Made by a program: the position numbers and the translations under genes. 35,235 nucleotides of DNA. Origin: Deltaproteobacteria bacterium. GTDB taxonomy: Bacteria > Myxococcota_A > UBA9160 > SZUA-336. Position 1 is the first letter of the stretch; the number at the start of each line of letters is the position of its first letter. Below, piece after piece: positions 22,854 to 31,332 of this stretch. Below the pieces are notes generated by a model. That model was not told where the DNA came from. It did no database searches and saw only the letters and a program-made list of their open reading frames with translations. The stretch covers positions 1-35,235 of the forward strand of contig JAFDDB010000021.1 of the NCBI GenBank assembly GCA_019311115.1, read 5' to 3'.

Positions 22854-24184
22854 GCGCGACCGACTCGCTGTCGAGCCTGGCCCGGAGGCGTTCCGGGGAC
22901 CTGCAGGGCGCCGGCCCGCCTTGGCTCGGAGCCGCGCGCGCGCGTGCGCTCGAGCTGTTCACGGAGCTCGGCGTGCCGGGAACGCGCGACGAGGCGTGGC
23001 GGTTCACGAACCTGCGCGACCTCGACGACCTCGCCTTCGCCCCGGCCGGCGAGGGCGAGCGCGACATGGACGATGCCATCGCGCGCGCGCACGCCACCGC
23101 CGGGGCGGTCGGCGAGGGACACCGCCTGGTCTTCATCGACGGCGTGTTCTCGGCCGCGGCCTCGTCGGTCGGCGGACTCCCGAGCGGTGTGACCGTGGAC
23201 TCGGTGGCGCGCGTGCTCGAGCGCCAGCCCGAACGCGTGAAGGCGCTGCTCGGAAGCACGGCGGACCAGAAGCGGCGCGCGTTCACCGCGCTCAACACCG
23301 CGCTGTTCGAGGACGGCCTGTTCGTCGAAATCCGCCGCGGACAGCAGCTGTCGGCGCCGATCCACGCGGTGTTCGTGCAGAGCTGCGGCGCGGCGCCGAC
23401 GGCGGTTGCTCCGCGCAACCTGATCTCGCTGCAGCCTGACAGCCAGGCCGTGATCGTCGAGCACTACGTGGGCTGCGCGGACTGCACAGCGCTCACCGCT
23501 CCGGTGACTGAGATCCGGCTGGAACGCGGAGCCCGGCTCCACCACGTGATCCTCCAGGAGCAGGCCGAGACCGGTTACCAGCTCGGCGAAGTGGCCGTGT
23601 ACCAGGAGGCGGACAGCCACTTTGCGTCGCACTCGCTGGCCCTGGGCGGGCGGATCGCCCGCGTCGACCTGACGACGGTCCTGACGGGCGAGGGCGCACA
23701 CGCGCAGCTCGACGGGCTGTACCTGGGCGCGGGCCGCCAGCTGCTCGATCACTACACGACGATCGACCACGCGGTACCGCACACGACGAGCGACGAGCAC
23801 TACAAGGGCGTGCTCGGAGGGCGCGCGCACGGCGTGTTCCACGGTCGCGTGATCGTGCGGCCCGACGCGCAGAAGATCGACGCCCGCCAGAGCAACCGCA
23901 ACCTGGTGCTCTCGGACGCCGCGCGCGTCAACACCAAGCCGCAGCTCGAGATCTACGCCGACGACGTCAAGTGCAGCCACGGCGCGACGATCGGGCGGCT
24001 CGACGCCGAGCAGCTCTTCTACCTGCGCAGCCGCGGGATCGACGCCGATGCCGCGCGCGCCATGCTGACGCTGGCGTTCGCCAACGAGATCGGCGCGCGG
24101 CTGCCGATCGACGAGCTCGGATCGTACCTGACCTACCAGATCCGCCGCTGGCTGCCCGCCGTGGTCGAGGAGAAGGACCGTTGA
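22850..24184 (+). CDS. sufD: Fe-S assembly subunit SufD
   Basis: SufB paralogue and partner in the SufBC2D scaffold, 444 residues. The N-terminal helical domain contains RDEAWRFTNLRDLDDL, the beta-helix core follows, and the C-terminal SDAARVNTKPQLEIYADDV leads to KCSHGATIG (Cys375, His377, matching the functional His of E. coli SufD). Start is GTG, overlapping the sufC stop by 4 nt, so translation is coupled; the stop overlaps the sufS TTG in the same way. Confidence 0.96.
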   Translation: MSATDSLSSLARRRSGDLQGAGPPWLGAARARALELFTELGVPGTRDEAWRFTNLRDLDDLAFAPAGEGERDMDDAIARAHATAGAVGEGHRLVFIDGVFSAAASSVGGLPSGVTVDSVARVLERQPERVKALLGSTADQKRRAFTALNTALFEDGLFVEIRRGQQLSAPIHAVFVQSCGAAPTAVAPRNLISLQPDSQAVIVEHYVGCADCTALTAPVTEIRLERGARLHHVILQEQAETGYQLGEVAVYQEADSHFASHSLALGGRIARVDLTTVLTGEGAHAQLDGLYLGAGRQLLDHYTTIDHAVPHTTSDEHYKGVLGGRAHGVFHGRVIVRPDAQKIDARQSNRNLVLSDAARVNTKPQLEIYADDVKCSHGATIGRLDAEQLFYLRSRGIDADAARAMLTLAFANEIGARLPIDELGSYLTYQIRRWLPAVVEEKDR

Positions 24185-25404
24185 GCTTCGACGTCTCCCG
24201 CATCCGGGCGGAGTTCCCGATCCTGGCCCGCGAGGTCCGCGGCGTTCCCCTGGTGTACCTGGACAACGCGGCGTCGAGCCAGAAGCCGCGCGCGGTGATC
24301 GACGCGGTCTCCCACTACTACGAGCACAGCAACGCCAACATCCACCGCGCGGTGCACGCGCTCTCCGAGGAGGCGACCGGCCTCTACGAGGGCGCCCGCA
24401 CCAAGGTCGCGGACCTGCTCGGCGCCGCGAGCGCCCAAGAGGTCGTCTTCGTGCGCGGCACGACCGAGGCGATCAACCTGGTGGCGCAGGCCTTCGTGAG
24501 GCCGCGAATCGCCGAGGGCGACGAGATCCTCGTCTCGCACCTGGAGCACCACTCGAACATCGTCCCGTGGCAGATGCTCTGCGAGCAGACCGGCGCGGTC
24601 CTGCGCGTGGCGCCGATCGACGACCGCGGAGAGATCCCGCTCGAGGGCTACGCCAAGCTGCTGGGCCCGCGCACACGGCTCGTCGCTTTGGGGCACGTCT
24701 CGAACGCGCTCGGCACCATCGTGCCGGTGCAGGAGATGGTCCGCCTGGCGCACGATCACGGCGCGCCGGTGCTGCTCGACGGCGCGCAGGCCGTACCGCA
24801 CCTGCGCGTAGACGTGCAGGACCTGGACTGCGACTTCTACGCGTTCTCGGGCCACAAGGTCTACGGCCCGACGGGCATCGGCGCGTTGTGGGGACGCGCG
24901 GAGCTTCTCGACGAGATGGAGCCCTACCAGGGCGGCGGCGAGATGATCCTGAGCGTGAGCTTCGACAAGACGGTGTACAACAAGGTGCCGTACAAGTTCG
25001 AGGCCGGAACGCCGAACATCGCCGGCGCCGTCGGACTCGGAGCGGCCGCCGACTGGCTGCGGGCGCACGACTTCGGGGCGCTGATGCGGCACGAGGACGA
25101 CCTGCTCGACTACGCGACTCAGCGAGCCGCCGAGGTTCCGGGACTTCGCGTGATCGGGACGGCGCGCCGCAAGACGGGCGTCCTCTCATTCGTGCTCGGC
25201 GACATCCACGCGCACGACGTCGGGACGATCGTCGACCGCGAAGGCGTCGCCGTGCGGACCGGCCACCACTGCGCGCAGCCGGTGATGGACCACTTTGGCG
25301 TGCCCGCGACCACGCGGGCGTCGTTCGCCGCCTACAACACGCGGCAGGACGTGGACCAACTGATCGCCGCCCTGCACAAGGTGCTGGAGATCTTCGGCGA
25401 ATGA
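24181..25404 (+). CDS. sufS: Cysteine desulfurase SufS
   Basis: PLP-dependent group II cysteine desulfurase supplying persulfide sulfur. The 407-residue product has PLP-lysine Lys226 in SGHKVYGPTG and the persulfide cysteine Cys364 in RTGHHCAQP; both fall at the same residue numbers as in E. coli SufS, supporting the chosen TTG start at 24181. Typical motifs YLDNAASSQKP and SHLEHHSNIVPW are present. The TTG overlaps the sufD stop (TTGA). The partner here is SufU, encoded directly downstream, rather than SufE. Confidence 0.97.
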   Translation: MSFDVSRIRAEFPILAREVRGVPLVYLDNAASSQKPRAVIDAVSHYYEHSNANIHRAVHALSEEATGLYEGARTKVADLLGAASAQEVVFVRGTTEAINLVAQAFVRPRIAEGDEILVSHLEHHSNIVPWQMLCEQTGAVLRVAPIDDRGEIPLEGYAKLLGPRTRLVALGHVSNALGTIVPVQEMVRLAHDHGAPVLLDGAQAVPHLRVDVQDLDCDFYAFSGHKVYGPTGIGALWGRAELLDEMEPYQGGGEMILSVSFDKTVYNKVPYKFEAGTPNIAGAVGLGAAADWLRAHDFGALMRHEDDLLDYATQRAAEVPGLRVIGTARRKTGVLSFVLGDIHAHDVGTIVDREGVAVRTGHHCAQPVMDHFGVPATTRASFAAYNTRQDVDQLIAALHKVLEIFGE

Positions 25405-25853
25405 GCGACCTGTCCGATCTGTACCAGGAGGTCATCCTGGACCACTCGCGCAAGCCCCGGAACAAGGGCGCGCTCGAGAACGCCTCGGGACGTGCCGAGG
25501 GGTCGAACCCGCTCTGCGGCGACGAGCTGACGCTCTGGGTCGCGGTCGAGGACGGCGTGGTGCGCGAAGCCCGGTTCGAGGGCCACGGCTGCGCCATCTC
25601 GACGGCGTCCGCCTCGATGATGACCGAAGCCGTCCGCGGCATGACCATCGCGGAGGCGCGGGCGCTCTTCGAGCGCTTCCACTCGTCCCTCCTCTCCGGA
25701 CCGGGCAGCGAGATCGACGTGAGCGACCTCGGCAAGCTCGCATCGCTCACCGGCGTGCGCGAGTACCCCATGCGCGTCAAGTGCGCGAGCCTGGCCTGGC
25801 ACACCTTGAACGCGGCCCTCGATGGAGGGGGCGAGACCGTCACCACCGAGTGA
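25401..25853 (+). CDS. sufU: Zinc-dependent sulfurtransferase SufU
   Basis: IscU-fold protein of 150 residues that accepts persulfide sulfur from SufS. Zinc/acceptor ligands are Cys39 and Asp41 (NPLCGD), Cys64 (GHGCAIS) and Cys128 (VKCASLAW). The longer segment between the second and third cysteines (RALFERFHSSLLSG ... LGKLASLTGVREYP) is the insertion that separates SufU from IscU, and the HDK motif His of IscU scaffolds is absent. The ATG overlaps the sufS stop (ATGA). Confidence 0.95.
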   Translation: MSDLSDLYQEVILDHSRKPRNKGALENASGRAEGSNPLCGDELTLWVAVEDGVVREARFEGHGCAISTASASMMTEAVRGMTIAEARALFERFHSSLLSGPGSEIDVSDLGKLASLTGVREYPMRVKCASLAWHTLNAALDGGGETVTTE

Positions 25854-25866
25854 CGCGGGAGCAACC

Positions 25867-26226
25867 ATGGAACAGGACGTGAAGCAGGATGCGGAGAACC
25901 CGCAAGCGGCGAGCCCCGAGCAGGGCGGAGACGAGGCGCACGCCGCGGTCGTGGCCGCGATCAAGACCTGCTACGACCCGGAGATTCCGGTGGACATCTA
26001 CGAACTCGGCCTGATCTACGACGTCCGGGTCGAGGACGGTCACGCCCGGATCACCATGACGCTGACGTCGCCCATGTGTCCGGTGGCCGAGATCCTGCCC
26101 GGCCAGGTCGAGGAGACCGTGCGCGGCGCACCGGGCATCACCGGTGCCGAGATCGAGCTGGTCTGGGATCCACCCTGGGACCCGAGCATGATGAGCGAGG
26201 CGGCGAGGCTTCAGCTCGGCTTCTGA
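25867..26226 (+). CDS. sufT: SufT (DUF59/MIP18-family Fe-S maturation factor)
   Basis: Small Fe-S maturation protein of 119 residues. A charged N-terminal ~25 residues precede the DUF59 domain, with DPEIPVDIYELGLIYDV and TSPMCPVAEILP holding the reactive Cys71; it ends IELVWDPPWDPSMMSEAARL, typical of SufT/PaaD proteins. Such proteins help deliver clusters to targets. GGAG lies 6 nt before the ATG at 25867, 13 nt after the sufU stop. Last gene of the SUF operon; its final 16 bp overlap the end of the convergent HxlR gene. Confidence 0.95.
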   Translation: MEQDVKQDAENPQAASPEQGGDEAHAAVVAAIKTCYDPEIPVDIYELGLIYDVRVEDGHARITMTLTSPMCPVAEILPGQVEETVRGAPGITGAEIELVWDPPWDPSMMSEAARLQLGF

Positions 26227-26693
26227 GCGCGCCTGCGCCGGGGACTCAGCAGGCCCGGCCCCGCCAGCGCCCGCACCTCGCCGGCGCGAAGCGGCTCGCC
26301 GCACTCCTCGCAGGTCGGCGCAGGCCGGACGTGGGCGCCACAGCGGTGCACCAGCCGGATCGGTGGACCCTCTGGGCCGGCCCGCCAGCGGTCACCCCAG
26401 GCCATGAGCGACAGCAGGACCGGGTACAGGTCGGCTCCCGCCTCGGTCAGCTCGTAGGCGTGGCGGCGTGGCGCCTCTTGGTAGGGCCGCATCTCGAGGA
26501 TCCCCTCGCCGACCAGGCGGTGGAGCCGGTCCGCGAGCACGTTGCGCGAGATCCCCAGGCGCGAGCGGAACGCGTCAAAGCGCGTCACACCGCTGAAGAC
26601 CTCGCGCAGGATCAGCAACGTCCACCGGTCGCCGACCACCGCCAGCGAGCGGGCGATCGAGCAGGGCAGCTCGCCAACCTCGCTCCACTCCAT
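26211..26693 (-). CDS. HxlR-family transcriptional regulator with C-terminal zinc-site-like motif
   Basis: Winged-helix regulator of 160 residues. The HxlR pattern CSIARSLAVVGDRWTLLILRE, FDAFRSRLGISRNVLADRL and RRHAYELTEAGADLYPVL is clear. After the DNA-binding domain, residues 116-134 hold H-x-C-x2-H...C-x2-C (C118, H121, C128, C131), likely a structural zinc site, then a basic Arg-rich tail. It diverges from the acyl-CoA dehydrogenase gene, the probable target, with inverted repeats between them. The C-terminus overlaps the convergent sufT end by 16 bp. Confidence 0.92.
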   Translation of the reverse strand: MEWSEVGELPCSIARSLAVVGDRWTLLILREVFSGVTRFDAFRSRLGISRNVLADRLHRLVGEGILEMRPYQEAPRRHAYELTEAGADLYPVLLSLMAWGDRWRAGPEGPPIRLVHRCGAHVRPAPTCEECGEPLRAGEVRALAGPGLLSPRRRRAQKPS

Positions 26694-26699
26694 TCATCC

Positions 26700-26739
26700 T
26701 ATTATGCAACTTATCGATCCTCTTTCAAGATCCATAATA
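26700..26739. promoter_or_regulatory. Nested inverted repeats between HxlR gene and acyl-CoA dehydrogenase
   Basis: In an unusually AT-rich spacer, TATTATG (26700-26706) pairs exactly with CATAATA (26733-26739). Inside, TTATCGATC (26711-26719) pairs with GATCCATAA (26729-26737) with one mismatch across a 9 bp centre. The site lies just upstream of the HxlR start and about 65 bp before the dehydrogenase start, a sensible place for HxlR binding. Confidence 0.6.
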
Positions 26740-26804
26740 AATACAGCGCTATTCATCTACCTTCGCGCGCGGTGGTAGACTCGCGCCCCACATTGGAGGA
26801 TCCC

Positions 26805-28049
26805 ATGATCGAGTGGAGTGAAGAGCACCTGGCCTTCCGGGACGCGCTGCGGCGCTTCATCGACGCCGAGATCGTCCCGAACCTGGAGGAGCTCGAGCAC
26901 GGGGACACCCCGCCCTACGACGTGCTGCGCAAGCTCTACTCGACCTTCGGGCTGACCGAGATGCAACGCTCTCGCGGCGAGGCCGTGGTCGCCGCCTCGC
27001 GCAAGGCCGACGAGGCTCGCGCGCGAGGAGAGGAGCCCGCCAGGCGCCAGCGCCAGCCGGGCGGGAACGTGGACGCCATGGCCATGCAGCTGCTGCTGAT
27101 CAAGGAGCTGTGCCGCTTCTGTCCGGGCATGGTCACGGCCATGGGCGTCAGCACCGGGCTCACCGGCGGTGCGCTGATCTCGAAGGGCACGACGGCGCAG
27201 AAGGAGCGCTGGCTCACGCCGATCCTGACGCTCGAGAAGATCGGCGCCTGGGCGATCACCGAGCCGGGCTCCGGCTCGGACGCATTCGGCGGAATGAAGG
27301 CGACCGCCTGCCGAGACGGGGACGGCTACGTCCTGAACGGCAACAAGACCTTCATCACCAACGGGCCGTACGCCGACACCATCGTGTTCATCTGCAAGCT
27401 CGACGAGGGCGACGACACGCCTCAGCGCGACCGGCGCATGGTGAGCTTCGTGCTCGACCGCGGCATGCCCGGACTGACCCAGTCGAAGCCGATGCGGAAG
27501 ATGGGACTGCACTCCTCACCGACGGGGGAGCTCTTTCTGCAGGACGTGCGCGCCGGACGCGACCGGCTGATCGGCGAGAGTGAGTCCGCCTACGGCCGCG
27601 GCGGTGCGAAGGAGACGTTCGGCATGGAGCGCACGGGCGTCGTCGCCATGACGCTCGGCATGGTCGAGCGCTGTCTCGAGCTCTGCACGGCCTACGCGAA
27701 GGAGCGCGTACAGTGGGACAAGCCGATCGGCGAGTACCAGCTGATCCAGCTCAAGCTCGCCAAGATGGAAGTCGCGCGCATGAACCTGGAGAACCTGCTC
27801 TTCCGCCAGATCGAGCTGGCGGGCGCGGGACGCAGCCCGACGCTCGCCGAGGCCTCGGCCGGCAAGCTGTACGCAGCCCAGACGTGCATGGAGGTCATGC
27901 TCGAGGGCGTGCAGCTCTTTGGCGGCAATGGCTACATGGCCGAGTACCAGATTGAACAGCTGTGCCGTGATGCGAAGGTGATGCAGATCTACGCCGGGAC
28001 CGACGAGATCCAGATCACGCACATTGCGCGCGAGTTGCTCAGGGACTGA
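26805..28049 (+). CDS. Acyl-CoA dehydrogenase family protein
   Basis: FAD-dependent dehydrogenase of 414 residues oxidising an acyl-CoA to enoyl-CoA. FAD/substrate motifs include ITEPGSGSDAFGG, NGNKTFITNG, and the C-terminal GGNGYMAEYQIEQLCRDAKVMQIYAGTDEIQ. The catalytic Glu of short/medium-chain enzymes (YEGT) is Ala397 here. Glu275 in FGMERTG falls where isovaleryl- and long-chain enzymes have theirs, so activity is likely retained with that alternative base. An insert rich in Arg/Gln (about 66-88) follows the N-terminal helices. GGAGGA lies 4 nt before the ATG. Probably regulated by the divergent HxlR protein. Confidence 0.94.
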   Translation: MIEWSEEHLAFRDALRRFIDAEIVPNLEELEHGDTPPYDVLRKLYSTFGLTEMQRSRGEAVVAASRKADEARARGEEPARRQRQPGGNVDAMAMQLLLIKELCRFCPGMVTAMGVSTGLTGGALISKGTTAQKERWLTPILTLEKIGAWAITEPGSGSDAFGGMKATACRDGDGYVLNGNKTFITNGPYADTIVFICKLDEGDDTPQRDRRMVSFVLDRGMPGLTQSKPMRKMGLHSSPTGELFLQDVRAGRDRLIGESESAYGRGGAKETFGMERTGVVAMTLGMVERCLELCTAYAKERVQWDKPIGEYQLIQLKLAKMEVARMNLENLLFRQIELAGAGRSPTLAEASAGKLYAAQTCMEVMLEGVQLFGGNGYMAEYQIEQLCRDAKVMQIYAGTDEIQITHIARELLRD

Positions 28050-28314
28050 GAGTCCGCCTTCCGAGACCGGCCTGGTTCCAGACCAGACGGACGATTCTAC
28101 CGGGCATGAAGCGCCCCCTTACTGAAGGGGAACGCGTCCTTCAAGAACCCCACGGAAAACCCCGAATCAACTCCTGAACGGGGTTGGTTCCCCCCACCTC
28201 CTGCGCGTAGACGGCGCGCTCGAGACCGGGGGCATGGCAGGGGCGGAGCGGAGCTCCCGAGCGAGTGGGATGTGCACATCCCGCGCGCGGGGTCCGCCCG
28301 CCGTGTGGGTTCCG
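28050..28314. other. Structured leader region before the DUF11 cluster
   Basis: 265 bp with several hairpins and no supported gene. CCCCTT-ACTG-AAGGGG (28115-28130) could end the dehydrogenase transcript but lacks a T tract. AACCCCG (28158-28164) pairs with CGGGGTT (28179-28185), while the same GGGG run can instead pair with the CCCC at 28190-28193 across TTGGTT. A 16 bp palindrome lies at 28267-28282. No known riboswitch class was recognised. Confidence 0.5.
28267..28282. repeat. Perfect 16 bp palindrome upstream of the first DUF11 gene
   Basis: GGGATGTGCACATCCC is fully self-complementary with no spacer. It lies about 30 bp before the preferred GTG start, so it may be an operator, or an RNA hairpin if transcribed. 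If the longer reading from 28234 were the true start it would be inside the coding region. Confidence 0.6.
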
Positions 28315-31300
28315 GTGGATCGCAACCAGACTGCAGAGCGGGTCGTACACACGCGCAGCCGATGGGCGCTTCTGGCGCTCCTCGCGCTCGCGCTCGTTTC
28401 CGCCGCGCCCGCCGCGCGCGCCGGCGTCCCGATCACGCTCGAGCGGAGCTTCGCCGGCCAGCTCGACTTCACCGGGACCGGAAACACCCTCCGCACCGCC
28501 TCCGACGCCGTCGACCCCTGTGCCGTCACCGGCACCTCCGCCGCCACCCTGACCATCCCCGTCGGCGCCACCGTCAACCGCGCGTACCTGTACTGGGCCG
28601 GCTCCGGAACCACCGTCGACTCGAACGTCTCGCTGAACGGCAACGCCGTCACTGCCGACACCACGTTCACCGAGACCTTCTCGGGGACCTACGACTACTT
28701 CGCGGGCGTCGCCGACGTCACGGGAATCGTGGGCGGAACGGGGCTCTACACGTTCGCGGGGCTCACGGTGTACACGGGCGATCCCCACTGCAGCAGCTCC
28801 GCCGTCCTGGCCGGCTGGAGCCTGATCGTCATCTACGCGAGCCCCGCCGAGCCGACGCGAGTCATCAACCTGTACGACGGCTTCCAGTTCTACCGCGGAA
28901 GCTCCATCGCGCTCACCGCCACGAACTTCCTGACGCCGACCCCCATGGCCGGAACCGGTCGCCACGGCCACCTGACGTGGGAAGGCGACGCCGGCAACTC
29001 CGGGACCCTGGGTGGCGTCAGCGAGAACCTGCTCTTCGCCGGCAACCCGCTCACCGATGCCACCAACCCGGTCAACAACCAGTTCAACTCCACCGTCAAC
29101 ACCATCACTCCCACCGCCACCAACGTCTACGGCGTCGACCTCGACGCCTACAACATCACGCCGTTCCTGACCCCGGGACTGAGCTCCGTCACCACGACCT
29201 ACAGCAGCGGCCAGGACCTGGTGCTGCTCTCCGCCGAGATCTTCAGCGTCCCGAACGTCCCCATCGCCGACCTGGCGATCACCAAGACCCACGCCGGCGA
29301 CTTCTCGATCGGGTCGAACGAGGACTTCACGATCACGGTGACGAACAACGGGCCGCACGCCGCGGCCGGCCCGATCACCGTCACCGACACGCTGCCCGTG
29401 GGGCTCACGTACGTGTCCGGCACCGGGACCGGCTGGGCCTGCGGCGCCGTCGGGCAGGACGTTACCTGCACGAACGGCGGGCTCGCCTCGGGCGCGAGCC
29501 TCCCCGCGCTGACGCTCACGGTCGCGGTCGCGGCCGCCGCCGCCCCGAGCGTGAACAACACCGCGACCGTCTCCGCCCCCGACTTCGACAACCAGGCCGC
29601 CAACGACAGCGACACCGACTCCGTCACCGTCATCCAACCCAACCTCTCGACCTCCACCAAGACCGTCCTCGACCTGAATGGCGGAGACGCCGGCGCCGGC
29701 GACACGCTCCGCTACACGATCACGCTGACCGAGTCCGGCGGGGCGGCGGCATCGGGCGTCAGCGTCACCGATGACGTACCCGCCAACGTCACGGGATTCA
29801 GCGTGGTCAGCATTCCCGCCGGCGCCACCGACGCGTCCACCGGGCCGCCCAGCGGCGCGAACTCCAACGGCTACCTGAATGTCACCGGCATCGCCGTACC
29901 CGCCAGCGGGAGCGTTACGGTGGTCTTCGACGTTACCGTCGACCCGCTCGCCACACCCGGAACGCTGATCCAGAACCAGGGCGACGTCATCAACCCCGGC
30001 GGCCCCGGCGCTTCTCCCAACGCTCCGGACGTGACGGTGTCGCCGAGCCAGATCGCCGGATCGGGAACCAAGCAGCTCTACCTGTACGACGCCACGTCCG
30101 CGCCCGCGTATCAGCTCTCGCGCGTCATCCCCGGAGCCCAGGCGCGCGTCGACGTGCTCGCCGGAAACGCCCAGAGCTGGACTCTCTCGCCGCCCGTCGT
30201 CCAGAACCTCCAGACCGACGCGCAGCCCATCCCGGTCGAGCTCTGGCTTGAGCGCCGGGGGAAGGGAAAGGGGAAGAAGGGAACCAAGAACCAGCGCAAC
30301 GTGCAGGTCCAGCTCTTCAACGGAGCTGCGCTGATCGGGACCCTCGCGCAGAACCTCAATCTGCCGAACGCCCCTGCTCAGTACTTCTTCCCGATTCCGA
30401 ACGCCGTACTGCGGAATACCCCGATCGGCAGCACGCTGACCCTCACGATCACGAACCTGACCGGCGCGGGGGACGTCGGCGTCTACCCGACCAACGGAGC
30501 GAACTTCTCGCAGGTCCACCTCCCCGCCAACACCATCATCAACGTCGACAGCGTCGACGGCTATGACGCGCCGTACCCCGGAGGAGCCATCCCGCCGAGC
30601 TTCGGGCCGGGCAGTACGGTCTACGTACGCTCGTCCGTCAGTGATCCGTTCGGGGACTTCGACATCACCGGCGCACAAGTCGAGATACTGGACCCGAACG
30701 GCACCTCGATGACTACGGTCGCCATGACACAAGTCACGGCGGCCGGGACGCATCCCAAGGTCTACGAGTACGCCTACCCCATACCGGCGGGCGCCGGCTC
30801 CGGCTTCTGGACGGCCCGCGTCACCGCTACCGAGGGCACGGAGGCCGTTCCGTTGACGGACCTCGGCGTCGGCACGTTCGTCGTCGTGATCCCGATGCCC
30901 AACATCGTGGTCCTGAAGACGGTGCAGACGACGCCCGCGGGGAGCTTTCACATCCCGGGGACCGACGTCATCTACACGATCCGGGTCACGAACATGGGAC
31001 CCGGGGCGGTGGACCTGGACACGGTCGTGATCACCGACAACATCCCGGCCGAGCTCGAGCTCCGCGCGGACGACTTCGACGGCGCCACGTCGGGACCGAT
31101 CCGCTTCGACGACGGAGCCCCGTCGAGCGGACTCACGTACACCTTCGTCTCGCTCGGCGACGGCGGAGACGACGTGGGCTTCCAGGGCCTGGCGCCGGGC
31201 TACGGCTACACGCCGGGGACTCCCTACGACGGCGACGTCACTTCGATCCAACTCAACCCCAAGGGGACGCTCCCGGGCAACGGCGGGGGCGACGCGTACT

Positions 31301-31332
31301 TCGAGATCCGCTTCAGGGCGAGGGTCCGCTGA
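28315..31332 (+). CDS. Large exported DUF11-repeat surface protein
   Basis: About 1005 residues. A signal peptide (SRWALLALLALALVSAAPAARAG) follows a basic N-region. Next comes a ~290-residue beta-rich domain (AYLYWAGSGT, AGWSLIVIYASP, VINLYDGFQFYRG) of the kind often preceding DUF11 repeats. Then at least three DUF11-type domains: ADLAITKTHAGDFSIGSNED with DFTITVTNNGP; NLSTSTKTVLD with LRYTITLTESGG; and the C-terminal NIVVLKTVQTT with VIYTIRVTNMGPGA. A basic linker RRGKGKGKKGTK (from ~647) interrupts the acidic chain. No sorting motif or membrane anchor is seen, and it ends FEIRFRARVR. The start is uncertain: GTG 28315 gives a normal signal peptide, ATG 28234 would add 27 residues. The next gene overlaps by one base. 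Likely secreted and structural or adhesive; function unknown. Confidence 0.85.
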   Translation: MDRNQTAERVVHTRSRWALLALLALALVSAAPAARAGVPITLERSFAGQLDFTGTGNTLRTASDAVDPCAVTGTSAATLTIPVGATVNRAYLYWAGSGTTVDSNVSLNGNAVTADTTFTETFSGTYDYFAGVADVTGIVGGTGLYTFAGLTVYTGDPHCSSSAVLAGWSLIVIYASPAEPTRVINLYDGFQFYRGSSIALTATNFLTPTPMAGTGRHGHLTWEGDAGNSGTLGGVSENLLFAGNPLTDATNPVNNQFNSTVNTITPTATNVYGVDLDAYNITPFLTPGLSSVTTTYSSGQDLVLLSAEIFSVPNVPIADLAITKTHAGDFSIGSNEDFTITVTNNGPHAAAGPITVTDTLPVGLTYVSGTGTGWACGAVGQDVTCTNGGLASGASLPALTLTVAVAAAAAPSVNNTATVSAPDFDNQAANDSDTDSVTVIQPNLSTSTKTVLDLNGGDAGAGDTLRYTITLTESGGAAASGVSVTDDVPANVTGFSVVSIPAGATDASTGPPSGANSNGYLNVTGIAVPASGSVTVVFDVTVDPLATPGTLIQNQGDVINPGGPGASPNAPDVTVSPSQIAGSGTKQLYLYDATSAPAYQLSRVIPGAQARVDVLAGNAQSWTLSPPVVQNLQTDAQPIPVELWLERRGKGKGKKGTKNQRNVQVQLFNGAALIGTLAQNLNLPNAPAQYFFPIPNAVLRNTPIGSTLTLTITNLTGAGDVGVYPTNGANFSQVHLPANTIINVDSVDGYDAPYPGGAIPPSFGPGSTVYVRSSVSDPFGDFDITGAQVEILDPNGTSMTTVAMTQVTAAGTHPKVYEYAYPIPAGAGSGFWTARVTATEGTEAVPLTDLGVGTFVVVIPMPNIVVLKTVQTTPAGSFHIPGTDVIYTIRVTNMGPGAVDLDTVVITDNIPAELELRADDFDGATSGPIRFDDGAPSSGLTYTFVSLGDGGDDVGFQGLAPGYGYTPGTPYDGDVTSIQLNPKGTLPGNGGGDAYFEIRFRARVR

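Noticed and set aside
28115-28130. Rho-independent terminator after the acyl-CoA dehydrogenase
   Set aside because: The 6 bp stem CCCCTT/AAGGGG is present but is followed by AACGCG, not a T-run.
28050-28314. c-di-GMP or other known riboswitch upstream of the DUF11 genes
   Set aside because: None of the conserved core sequences of the GEMM, glycine, TPP or cobalamin classes could be found by eye.
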